Part shown: piece after piece, positions 8,046 to 15,708 of the stretch
How positions within the stretch are numbered: position 1 is the stretch's first letter
Layout: every line of letters begins with the position of its first letter
Origin: Fuerstiella sp.
GTDB taxonomy: Bacteria > Planctomycetota > Planctomycetia > Planctomycetales > Planctomycetaceae
Length of the DNA stretch: 39,819 nt
Direction: 5' to 3'
Assembly (NCBI GenBank): GCA_014238335.1
Contig: JABABI010000065.1
Span: 1-39,819, forward strand
The notes under the pieces: generated by a model
What the model saw: only the letters and a program-made list of their open reading frames with translations
What the model was told of the DNA's origin: nothing
Databases searched by the model: none
Position numbers and translations under genes: made by a program

Positions 8046-9224
8046 ATGCGTGTAAGTTTACTGACGACTGGATTGCCTCCATACGTCATGGGCGGTATGC
8101 AGACGCATTCGCTCAATATGACACTTGAATTAGCCAGGCATGGCGTCGATCTGGACGTATACCATCCGGGGCCGGCGCAGATGTCCAGCACGAAGGACAA
8201 GCTGACACAGCGTTTGCCGTCGAACGTTTCGCTGCAACGCTTTGAGCCTCCACGACATCGACGTTTCCCCGGCCACTACATCGCGGAGGCAATGGAACTT
8301 TCCAGTGAATACTTGAAACACTACCTGCAAGGTCCGGCTGCAGACGTTATCTATGCAAAGGGCCTGATGGCAACAGCATTTCTGAAGGCGAGACTCAAGC
8401 AGAGTCTGTCGCTTCCACCGATCATTACCAACGTCCACGGCTACGAAAGTTTTCAGTCGGCGGCGACGATAAAAGAATGCCTCAATGGGTGTCTTCTCAG
8501 ACCGTCATTCAGATTTGTGATTGATCATTCGGATTATGTTGTGTCGTACGGTGGTCGAATTACAGACCTGTTGCGCAACCGTCTTGGAGTATCCCCGGAC
8601 AGGATCATTGAGATTCCGGGTGCTGTTGACAATCAATTCCTGGAGGCTCCGCTACCGGCAGAAGTCCATCGTCGGAGAACGTTCGCTTTTGTTGGGCGAT
8701 ATGAACGACGCAAAGGACTGGAAGAACTTGCTCAGGCGCTGCACCGGGGCGTGCCCGCAGAACATGACTTTCACGTAGTCGGCCCAATTCCGGACTCGGT
8801 GGCAAGGGGATTTCCGTCGACGGTGACGTTTCATGGCAAGGTTTCGGATCGTACGCGTCTGATAGAGTTGTTCGATTCCATCGATGTGCTGGTCTGCCCC
8901 AGTTGGAGCGAAGGCATGCCCAACGTGATCATGGAAGCGATGGCCCGGAAGACTGCTGTCATTGCCACAGATGTAGGCGCCACGTGTTTATTAGTAGATT
9001 ACGACAACGGTCGCCTGATACAGCCACGGAAACGAATCGCTCTTACGAACGCGATCCGAGAACTTACGACGGTTTCAGGCGAAGAGTTGTCGGCGATGAA
9101 GTTTGAATCCCGACGTCGTATTGCGGATCGTTTTACGTGGGCCACGATCGGGCCGCAGTCGGTGCGACTTCTTTGTGCCGTCCTGGAACACGAGTGCAGT
9201 CGCTCTCAGACGACAGCCGCTTAA
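8046..9224 (+). CDS. Glycosyltransferase family 4 (GT-B, EX7E)
   Basis: 392-residue GT4-type enzyme. It starts MRVSLLTTGLPPYVMGGMQTHS, the glycine-rich loop of the acceptor domain. The donor domain has FAFVGRYERRKGLEEL, FHVVGPIPD, VTFHGKVSD and CPSWSEGMPNVIMEAM, which contains the EX7E pair, then AVIATDVGAT. The gene follows the previous glycosyltransferase after 79 nt. Substrate is not readable. Family assignment is strong; the exact sugar is unknown. Confidence 0.9.
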   Translation: MRVSLLTTGLPPYVMGGMQTHSLNMTLELARHGVDLDVYHPGPAQMSSTKDKLTQRLPSNVSLQRFEPPRHRRFPGHYIAEAMELSSEYLKHYLQGPAADVIYAKGLMATAFLKARLKQSLSLPPIITNVHGYESFQSAATIKECLNGCLLRPSFRFVIDHSDYVVSYGGRITDLLRNRLGVSPDRIIEIPGAVDNQFLEAPLPAEVHRRRTFAFVGRYERRKGLEELAQALHRGVPAEHDFHVVGPIPDSVARGFPSTVTFHGKVSDRTRLIELFDSIDVLVCPSWSEGMPNVIMEAMARKTAVIATDVGATCLLVDYDNGRLIQPRKRIALTNAIRELTTVSGEELSAMKFESRRRIADRFTWATIGPQSVRLLCAVLEHECSRSQTTAA

Positions 9225-9264
9225 CCGAGTCCAGCGTCGCTGGCAAATAATAACGAGGCTGACT

Positions 9265-10323
9265 ATGGCTAAGATTGTCTTCCTTCACACTCGCGTGACC
9301 GGGTATTTCCTGTCATGCATCGAAGCACATGTGCGAAAGAATTCCGGCGATGAAATCCACGTCGTGCATTACGCTGCTGACAGGGAGTCTCCGTTTTCCA
9401 CCCGTGAGCTACCCAGGACACACTTCTATTTGAAATCGGACTGCCGGGAAACGCATCTGATAGATCTGATCAAGAAAAGGATCGCGCCCGATGCAGTTAT
9501 ATGCGCAGGCTGGGCGGACAAGGAGTATCTCGCAGTGGCCACGGAAATGTCACTTGCGGCCGAGACCACATTGACCTGTGATAATTACTGGGAGGGCTCA
9601 ACGAAACAGATGTTGGCGGCCGTTGTTGCACGCTTCTATCTGCCAGCCATATTTCACAAAATCTGGGTTCCGGGTGAGCATCACACTGTGTATGCCAAAC
9701 GACTTGGCTTCAGCAGTCACCGAATCCTGACAGACCTGTACTCATGCGATGTTAATACGTTTGACGAGTGTTTTCGACGGACGCACGAAGCAAAGGCTGC
9801 TGAATTCCCGCACAGGTTTCTTTATGTTGGACGGTACCTTGAGTTGAAAGGTGTGCGCGACCTTTGGCAGGGGTTTCGATTGTACAAGGAAAGACATCCT
9901 GATTCGGATTGGGAACTATGGTGCGTGGGAAGCGGTGAACTGGAAGATGAGAAGCCTGTTGCGGACGACATTAAGCATCTGGGTTTTACGTCACCGGAAA
10001 ATCTTCCCGGCATTGCCGCGCAGGCTGGCGTGTTCGTGATGCCGTCTCATTACGACCACTGGGGTGTTGCCGTGCATGAATTCGCCGTTTCCGGGTTTCC
10101 ACTTGTATGTAGTGATCGCGTGGCATCAGCATGGCGGTTCCTGAAGGAAGGCTCCAACGGATATACCTTTCAGGCGCACAACGTCGAATCACTTGCGGCG
10201 GCGCTGGGGAAAGTCGCTGCTGTAACGGATCAACGGCTTTACGAAATGAGCCAGGAAAGTCACAGGTCGGGCGTTGAACTGACTGTTGACAGTTGGAGTG
10301 CTTCGCTGAAGCGTGCTGCGTAG
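9265..10323 (+). CDS. GT-B glycosyltransferase with DX7E variant motif
   Basis: 352-residue protein. The reading frame is open upstream to 9103, but ATG 9265 is preferred because it has an ACGAGG ribosome site (about 9253-9258) and gives the typical start MAKIVFLHTRVTGYF. The longer form would overlap the previous gene by 122 nt. The donor domain has FLYVGRYLELKGVRDLWQGF, LWCVGSGELED, LGFTSPENLPGIAAQAGVFVMPS and YDHWGVAVHEFAVSG. The first acidic residue of the EX7E motif is Asp rather than Glu, while the second Glu is kept. It probably acts on a nucleotide sugar in the same pathway as its neighbours. Confidence 0.83.
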   Translation: MAKIVFLHTRVTGYFLSCIEAHVRKNSGDEIHVVHYAADRESPFSTRELPRTHFYLKSDCRETHLIDLIKKRIAPDAVICAGWADKEYLAVATEMSLAAETTLTCDNYWEGSTKQMLAAVVARFYLPAIFHKIWVPGEHHTVYAKRLGFSSHRILTDLYSCDVNTFDECFRRTHEAKAAEFPHRFLYVGRYLELKGVRDLWQGFRLYKERHPDSDWELWCVGSGELEDEKPVADDIKHLGFTSPENLPGIAAQAGVFVMPSHYDHWGVAVHEFAVSGFPLVCSDRVASAWRFLKEGSNGYTFQAHNVESLAAALGKVAAVTDQRLYEMSQESHRSGVELTVDSWSASLKRAA

Positions 10324-10378
10324 TTAAGGCTTAAATGCTGTGAATACATCGAGTCAAGACAAGAGCGAGGAGAACTGA

Positions 10379-11347
10379 ATGCCGCGTGTTATGGTTACGG
10401 GGGCCGCTGGTCAACTGGGGTCATCGCTGGTGCATGGATTGTTGAAGAGAGGTGAGTTGGAAGTCGTCGGCGTCGACAATCTGCTGACGGGGAGGAAGGA
10501 ACTGGTTCCGGACAATTCGAAGAGCTTTCAATTCATTCAGGCCAACTGCAACAATCCGCTCGAGATCAGTCAGGTCATGCTGGGGCATCGATTTGATTAT
10601 GTCTTTCACTATGCGGCTGTTGTTGGTGTCCAGCGCACATTAAGGGACCCCATCTCAGTTCTGGAAGACATAAGAGGATTCGAGAACATTCTCGCGCTCT
10701 GCAAAAACACGGGGGTGAGCAGAGTTTTCTTTTCGTCCTCGTCAGAGGTCTACGGCGAACCGGTCGAAATCCCGCAACGCGAGCATCAAACGCCGTTGAA
10801 TTCCCGACTCCCGTACGCCGTCGTCAAGAATGTCGGTGAATGCTATCTGCGATCGTTCTACCAGGCATTCGGTCTGGAATACACAGTCTTTCGCTTCTTC
10901 AATACGTACGGGCCGAACCAGTCTTATGATTTTGTTGTTCCACGTTTCCTGATCAATGCCATCCACGGACGGGACTTAACGATTTACGGAGACGGAAGTC
11001 AGTCTCGGACTTTCTGCTACGTCGATGACAATGTCGACGCTTGTCTCAACTGCATGGCACAAGACCTGTTCGTGAATGACACCATCAATATCGGCAGCGA
11101 GCAGATGTTCACCGTTAAGGAACTCGCCGAAGTCGTAATTGCTGAGGTGAGTTCGACATCGAAGATCCAGTATGTGTCTGCCCTGGAAGAGGGCGACATG
11201 AGACGCCGTCAACCGGACTCGTCGAAAATGCAGACGGCACTGGGAAGAGATTTGCTACCACTACGAGGCGGTATTCAACGCATGCTCAACGACGAACGAT
11301 TCATGAAGTATGCATCCGGTACGGCCGCAAGACTCGGGTGGGTTTAG
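10379..11347 (+). CDS. NAD-dependent epimerase/dehydratase (extended SDR)
   Basis: 322-residue extended short-chain dehydrogenase acting on a nucleotide sugar. The NAD loop GxxGxxG is at residues 8-14 (VTGAAGQLG). The active-site serine region FFSSSSEVYGEP is near residue 120, and the catalytic YxxxK is Tyr146/Lys150. Further family features are FRFFNTYGPNQ, the RTFCYVDD substrate loop and NIGSEQMFTVKELA. A good ribosome site (GAGGAG) lies just before the ATG. It probably supplies an activated sugar for the glycan, either by 4-epimerisation or by a dehydratase/decarboxylase reaction; these cannot be told apart here. A stable hairpin follows the stop codon immediately. Confidence 0.88.
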   Translation: MPRVMVTGAAGQLGSSLVHGLLKRGELEVVGVDNLLTGRKELVPDNSKSFQFIQANCNNPLEISQVMLGHRFDYVFHYAAVVGVQRTLRDPISVLEDIRGFENILALCKNTGVSRVFFSSSSEVYGEPVEIPQREHQTPLNSRLPYAVVKNVGECYLRSFYQAFGLEYTVFRFFNTYGPNQSYDFVVPRFLINAIHGRDLTIYGDGSQSRTFCYVDDNVDACLNCMAQDLFVNDTINIGSEQMFTVKELAEVVIAEVSSTSKIQYVSALEEGDMRRRQPDSSKMQTALGRDLLPLRGGIQRMLNDERFMKYASGTAARLGWV

Positions 11348-11349
11348 TC

Positions 11350-11376
11350 AGTCCACGACTACACACGACGTGGACT
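11350..11376 (+). terminator. Hairpin right after the epimerase stop, possible terminator
   Basis: AGTCCACG (11350-11357) and CGTGGACT (11369-11376) form a perfect 8-bp stem with an 11-nt loop, starting 2 nt after the stop codon. No T-run follows, so it would be an atypical or factor-dependent terminator, or an mRNA 3'-end stabiliser. Confidence 0.4.
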
Positions 11377-11510
11377 CGGGCGGATCCCGATTCAGCAGCC
11401 GGTCTCTGCAATTCCAGATGAACTCGGCTTAACTATCGCCGTCGTGGGCTCACTCGGGCGTCGGGCACTGCAGCCAGGCAAATCAAGGTTTGTCGACGCA
11501 CAAAACTGAC

Positions 11511-12758
11511 ATGAAACAACCAACCAAAGAATTCTTTCTTGCCGTCACCGTGTTTTCCAAAGAGCCCTTTGGGTTTTATTTTGGCGGAGCGTTAATTGAT
11601 GTGTACCAGTTACTGATTGCCGCTGCCGGATTCATGCTGTTTATCAAACCGGAACGGCTGTCCGGTCTGGTGGCCGTCCTTATGGGGGTGATCGTCTCTT
11701 CGGTTGGGTTGTTCGTTCTGTATGGCTACCCCGTTTCAGATATGTTCGTACGACAGGTGCTGGCGGTCAGTTATGTCTATCTGGGCCTGGGTGCGTTCCT
11801 GCTGGCCTGTTCGGCCGAAAAGCTGGCGGCCGCCTACGTAAATGTCTGTTTTATCGCCGCGCTCTTCGGAATTGCCCAGTTCTGTCTGTCTGCTGTTGGA
11901 ATCAACATTCTTCTTAAACTCCCACTTCGACTCGATTCGTTTGCCGGGGAGCCTTCGCATTACGCTGTGGCAACGGCCCCCTGTGTCTACTACTGCTTCC
12001 GATACTGCCGAAGCGGTCGGGCCAAACGTCGTGCGGCTGTCATACTCGGCAGCGTTGTGCTGACGATTTCCACCACCGCACTCGCTGTTGTCGCGGTCGC
12101 ATTTTCGCTGGCATTCTACAGTCGTCGTGGAATCATTGTGGTATTGTTGCTGATTGTGTTATCGCCGTTTCTGATGATGATTCCGGTCGAAGTCCTGCCG
12201 GAGGTCATTTCGTCCCGACTGATTGATATGGAAACGCACATGGACAGTGACGCAGAACCATGGGAGACATCCAACCTGACTGTGCTGTCGTTTGCTACGA
12301 ATTTCGAAGTCATGATTAGTAGTCTGTCGGAAGGACGGATCCTTGGAAATGGATTTTGTGGTCACGCGATCGCATATGACCGGCTCTACTGGAACACTGA
12401 ATTCCAAAATCACAAGTGGTACGGAATTAATGCGCCACCCGCGCATTGTCTTTTGATTCGGATCATTTCCGAATTCGGCATACCTGGCGCGCTGGTGCTG
12501 GTGCTTACGATCTGGCACTTCGTGACCAATCGCCGGGCAGATCTGTGGTGCATGTTTTTCATTATGGCGATCGTCGGCCGGTCGTTAAAACTTGGAAGCT
12601 GGGTTGATTACGGACTCCCCTTGTTTGTACTCGGTGCAGTCTATCTGCAAAGTCAAAAAGCCGATTCCCCACGAGGAAATCGTCAATCGCGACCGAACGT
12701 TCGTTATCGTTCCCGTATGGCCAATCGACCGGTCAGGCAGCATGTACAAGCACGCTAA
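11511..12758 (+). CDS. Wzy-like O-antigen/polysaccharide polymerase, multi-pass membrane protein
   Basis: 415-residue integral membrane protein with about ten hydrophobic helices and a large periplasmic-type loop between the last groups of helices (about residues 230-310, containing GNGFCGHAIAYDR and NAPPAHCLLIRIISEFG). The SFAGEPSHYA motif and the late H..L...SEFGIPG segment are reminiscent of O-antigen polymerase/ligase proteins. It is therefore the best candidate for the enzyme that joins repeat units. ATG 11511 is chosen over a TTG at 11490. A hydrophilic, arginine-rich tail of about 35 residues ends the protein. Sequence conservation in this family is low, so the call rests on topology and context. 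Confidence 0.72.
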   Translation: MKQPTKEFFLAVTVFSKEPFGFYFGGALIDVYQLLIAAAGFMLFIKPERLSGLVAVLMGVIVSSVGLFVLYGYPVSDMFVRQVLAVSYVYLGLGAFLLACSAEKLAAAYVNVCFIAALFGIAQFCLSAVGINILLKLPLRLDSFAGEPSHYAVATAPCVYYCFRYCRSGRAKRRAAVILGSVVLTISTTALAVVAVAFSLAFYSRRGIIVVLLLIVLSPFLMMIPVEVLPEVISSRLIDMETHMDSDAEPWETSNLTVLSFATNFEVMISSLSEGRILGNGFCGHAIAYDRLYWNTEFQNHKWYGINAPPAHCLLIRIISEFGIPGALVLVLTIWHFVTNRRADLWCMFFIMAIVGRSLKLGSWVDYGLPLFVLGAVYLQSQKADSPRGNRQSRPNVRYRSRMANRPVRQHVQAR

Positions 12759-12878
12759 AGCCCATTATCTCCCGGTGGGGATCCCTCCGGCCTCCGGTAA
12801 CCAAGTTATGCGGTCGAATGTCACTCGCCATGTCCGCCGGGCAGTCAGGTGTGTGCCGTTTCATGGCAGCAGGAATTG

Positions 12879-14048
12879 ATGCGTCCAGGCACAGTAACAT
12901 CATCGACACACCTGTCAGGTCTCGATTCACTCCGCTGGTACAGCGCTTTAGCTGTGATTATCACCCATGTGGAACTTCATAAGCGATACCACGGACTCGC
13001 CAATGTCTGGGACAGCGTCTGGGTCCAGAATCTCGGTCCCGCAGGCGTTTACTTTTTCTTTGCGCTCAGCGGATTTCTGATCACCTGGCTTCTGCAGAAG
13101 GAGCGAATGAAACCACTGAGTACCGTGTTGCCGAACTTCTACCGGCGACGAGGCTTTCGTATTCTTCCCTTATACTACTTGTTGGTCGTTTTGGGTTTTC
13201 TCGTCCTTCCCCGGTTCTCTCTCTTTGCCTACCCTGACGAAATGTCAACGGGCCCGCAGGTGCCTGAATTCTTCGCGTTCGTCTCAGCGCAACCTCATGT
13301 CGCTTCTTCCTTTCTTCAGCGAGTTCCCAATATCAGTCATCTCTGGAGCATTGGGGTTGAATTGACGTTCTACTGCTTCTGGCCGTTCGTAGTGCTGAGA
13401 TCGCGGAATCTGAATCGTTCTATTGTCGCGTTCATCGCGGCGATCCTGACGGTCAAAGCATCATTGTTACTACTTGGTCCGATACTGTTTCACAATCCGC
13501 AACCTGTTTTTCATTTTGCTGCAACGATGAAGTTCGAATGCATGGCTGTCGGCGCTTGGTTCGCATTAGCGACAGGCAAGCGGATGGAATCGTTGCTGGC
13601 GCATCCTTGGACGGTGTGGCTCGCAGCAGCTGCTGTTCCGCCTGTCTTTCTCTTGTACGGCACCCGACTGGACAATGTAGTTCACCTGCCTTTGTCCGTA
13701 CTGTTTGGGATTATCGTCAGCAGTACGGCGTTCAGCCCGGGATCACCGGTCCGCTTCCTTGATAACCGAATTTCGAATTATCTGGGACGGATATCGTACG
13801 GGATCTACTGCTATCACGTGCTGTGCATCAGCCTTGTGCTGAACGTGTTACCCGTAAAAGCTCTTGGCACGACATGGGGAAACATTCTGTTGTACTCCGG
13901 AGTGCTGCTGCTGACGACGGCTGTATCTGCAATCTCGTTCGAGTTCTTCGAATTGCCGATTTCACGACGAGGACGAAAAGTTATATCTGCGTCGCCGCAG
14001 GTAAAACAAAGCATTTCCTCTACGTCACATACATCATCCGCAGCCTGA
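12879..14048 (+). CDS. Membrane acyltransferase, acyltransferase family 3 (second copy)
   Basis: 389-residue multi-pass acyltransferase-3 protein. Motifs seen are LDSLRWYSALAVIITHVE with the conserved His, GVYFFFALSGFLITWLL, RRGFRILPLYYLLVV, LWSIGVELTFYCFWPF and RISYGIYCYHVLCISL. ATG 12879 is selected because an AGCAGGA ribosome site lies 5-11 nt upstream; a GTG at 12849 would add ten residues. The product probably transfers an acetyl or other acyl group to the glycan at the membrane. It differs clearly from the enzyme at 4765, so two acylations at different positions are plausible. Confidence 0.88.
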   Translation: MRPGTVTSSTHLSGLDSLRWYSALAVIITHVELHKRYHGLANVWDSVWVQNLGPAGVYFFFALSGFLITWLLQKERMKPLSTVLPNFYRRRGFRILPLYYLLVVLGFLVLPRFSLFAYPDEMSTGPQVPEFFAFVSAQPHVASSFLQRVPNISHLWSIGVELTFYCFWPFVVLRSRNLNRSIVAFIAAILTVKASLLLLGPILFHNPQPVFHFAATMKFECMAVGAWFALATGKRMESLLAHPWTVWLAAAAVPPVFLLYGTRLDNVVHLPLSVLFGIIVSSTAFSPGSPVRFLDNRISNYLGRISYGIYCYHVLCISLVLNVLPVKALGTTWGNILLYSGVLLLTTAVSAISFEFFELPISRRGRKVISASPQVKQSISSTSHTSSAA

Positions 14049-14093
14049 CACGAATCACTGTGGTCCGGTTGGTATTGACAGTTCAACATCCTT

Positions 14094-15305
14094 GTGACTG
14101 ATCTCCAGAAGCAGAAACTATTAGTCGCTGTGGATTGGTTTGATCCGGCTGTGCGTGCAGGGGGACCGGTGCAGAGCTGTGTCAATCTGGTCAATCTTCT
14201 GCACACGGATGCGAATATCGCGGTGGTCACCGGAGATCGCGATCATGGGGATCACGATGGATTCTCGACGATAAAGGCAGATGACTGGCAGTGCTGGCGC
14301 GACAGAGCCAGTGTGCTTTATGCCACACCGCGCTATCGAAGAGGAGGAGCGTTCCGGGATGCGGTCGCTGGGTTTGAGCCGGATACGATCTACCTGAATG
14401 GGATCTTCAGTTCTGCGTTCGCCTTGCGACCGCTGCTCAGCCAACGCAGCTGGCGCAACAATCGGCGCATCGTCCTGGCTCCCCGCGGGATGTTGAAGCC
14501 ATCTGCACTGAAGATGAAGTCATGGAAGAAGCAACCACTGTTGGCTCTGCTGCGGCTGGCACGCAGTATGCGAAATGTGGTCTTTCATGCGACAGCTGAA
14601 GAAGAGGTCGAAGAAATCCGCAACGTGTTTGGCAGCGGCGCCGAAATCTTCTGCGTTCCGAACATTCCGTGCTTGCCGCAGCTCAAGCTGACAGAACACG
14701 ATAAAGAACCCGGCGCATGCCGCCTGTGTTTTGTCGGGCGCATTCACCCTGTCAAGAACCTATTGCTGCTGCTGCAGCAACTGCAGCAGGTTGCTGGGCA
14801 ATGCCGATTGGATATTGTGGGGCCCGTGGAAGACGAATCGTATTATCAGAGGTGCAGGGCAATCGTGGGTACGCTTCCGGGCAACATCACAGTTCAGTTT
14901 CGAGGTCCCCTGCCACACCATGAAACTCAGGCGATTTGTGCCGAGTGTGATGCAACGGTGGCTCCCACACAGGGCGAAAATTTCGGGCACGCGATTTTTG
15001 AGTCGTTCGCGATGGGCGTGCCGGCCCTTATCAGTGACAAGACCATGTGGCGTAATCTGGAACAGCAGCAGGCCGGGTGGGATGTCCCGTTGAGTGTCCC
15101 CGGTCGCTTCGCGGAAAAAATCAACGAGTTGTGCCGGATGAACGTCTTTGAGCTGCAGTCGTGGCGTCGAGGCGCTTTGAATCTTGCCGCTGCGTTCTTC
15201 AGGACGCACGACCTGCCTGGTGATTATCACCAAATGCTGTTTGGTACGCCACTGCCGCATTCAGGTGTCGTTACGGATAAAACGCCCGACCGTACCGCTG
15301 CGTGA
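14094..15305 (+). CDS. Glycosyltransferase family 4 (GT-B, EX7E)
   Basis: 403-residue GT4-type enzyme starting at GTG 14094. The acceptor domain opens with LLVAVDWFDPAVRAGGPVQSCVNL. LAPRGMLKPSALKMKSWKKQ is a motif shared by a GT4 subgroup in capsule and exopolysaccharide loci. The donor domain shows LCFVGRIHPVKNLLLLLQQL, LDIVGPVEDESYYQR, VQFRGPLPHHETQ and the EX7E motif in APTQGENFGHAIFESFAMG. A leucine/glutamine-rich stretch (about residues 223-233) is encoded by CTG/CAG runs. It is the last glycosyltransferase of the locus; strong hairpins follow the stop codon. Confidence 0.9.
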   Translation: MTDLQKQKLLVAVDWFDPAVRAGGPVQSCVNLVNLLHTDANIAVVTGDRDHGDHDGFSTIKADDWQCWRDRASVLYATPRYRRGGAFRDAVAGFEPDTIYLNGIFSSAFALRPLLSQRSWRNNRRIVLAPRGMLKPSALKMKSWKKQPLLALLRLARSMRNVVFHATAEEEVEEIRNVFGSGAEIFCVPNIPCLPQLKLTEHDKEPGACRLCFVGRIHPVKNLLLLLQQLQQVAGQCRLDIVGPVEDESYYQRCRAIVGTLPGNITVQFRGPLPHHETQAICAECDATVAPTQGENFGHAIFESFAMGVPALISDKTMWRNLEQQQAGWDVPLSVPGRFAEKINELCRMNVFELQSWRRGALNLAAAFFRTHDLPGDYHQMLFGTPLPHSGVVTDKTPDRTAA

Positions 15306-15708
15306 CCACAGCCGCGAATTCCTGACACGCGGCTTCTCTGCCTGGCGTGAACTGTGGCTCGAACGAACTGGCAGTTTCTGCCGGTTTCTCCCGGCACTAA
15401 ACCGTCAGGGGGCTGCGACGCCGTCTGGCCCCCAATCTGATCTTGCCGCTGTGCTCCCTGCGCGACTAAAAAATGTACGCAGGATCCGTCTTGTCGGCGA
15501 ACTTTCACCTGAAAGGAGCCGCACTGGCAGGTTCTGCAGCAAATGTTCAAAGGACAGGTTTGGCATGTTGCTCGTTTGTGAAGCTCTGTCTGGCGGATTG
15601 CGGCCGGGCATTTGTCAGTGGGTATCTCGCCGTTCTGCAGGCGTTTGACTGACAGGGCGGGGCATGACGCAAACGACCATTACTTCTGGCGAAAGGAATC
15701 GCTCGTCG
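15306..15708. other. Gene-free stretch with three tandem GC-rich hairpins
   Basis: No open frame here looks like a protein. Besides the stem at 15310-15334, TGCCGG/CCGGCA forms a hairpin at 15379-15396 and GGGGGC/GCCCCC another at 15408-15433. The three lie within 125 nt. The remainder, to the carbamoyltransferase start, shows no recognisable motif. It may be a 5' leader of that gene, a decayed coding sequence, or both. No tRNA or riboswitch pattern was seen. Confidence 0.5.
15310..15334 (+). terminator. Hairpin just after the last glycosyltransferase gene
   Basis: AGCCGCG (15310-15316) pairs perfectly with CGCGGCT (15328-15334), with an 11-nt loop, 4 nt after the stop codon. It is followed by TTCTCTG rather than a clean T-run. 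It is a plausible terminator or attenuator for the upstream operon. Confidence 0.4.

Noticed and set aside
9103..9264. Extended N-terminus of the glycosyltransferase at 9265
   Set aside because: It would overlap the previous gene by 122 nt and adds residues with no family character, while ATG 9265 has a good ribosome site.
14762..14795. CTG/CAG repeat run
   Set aside because: It encodes a Leu/Gln stretch in a glycosyltransferase helix in the correct frame; short and imperfect, so not treated as a phase-variable repeat.
15184..15648. Possible gene spanning the end of the glycosyltransferase and the gap after it
   Set aside because: It starts inside a confident gene, is arginine/cysteine-rich like a shadow frame, and has no motif or ribosome site.
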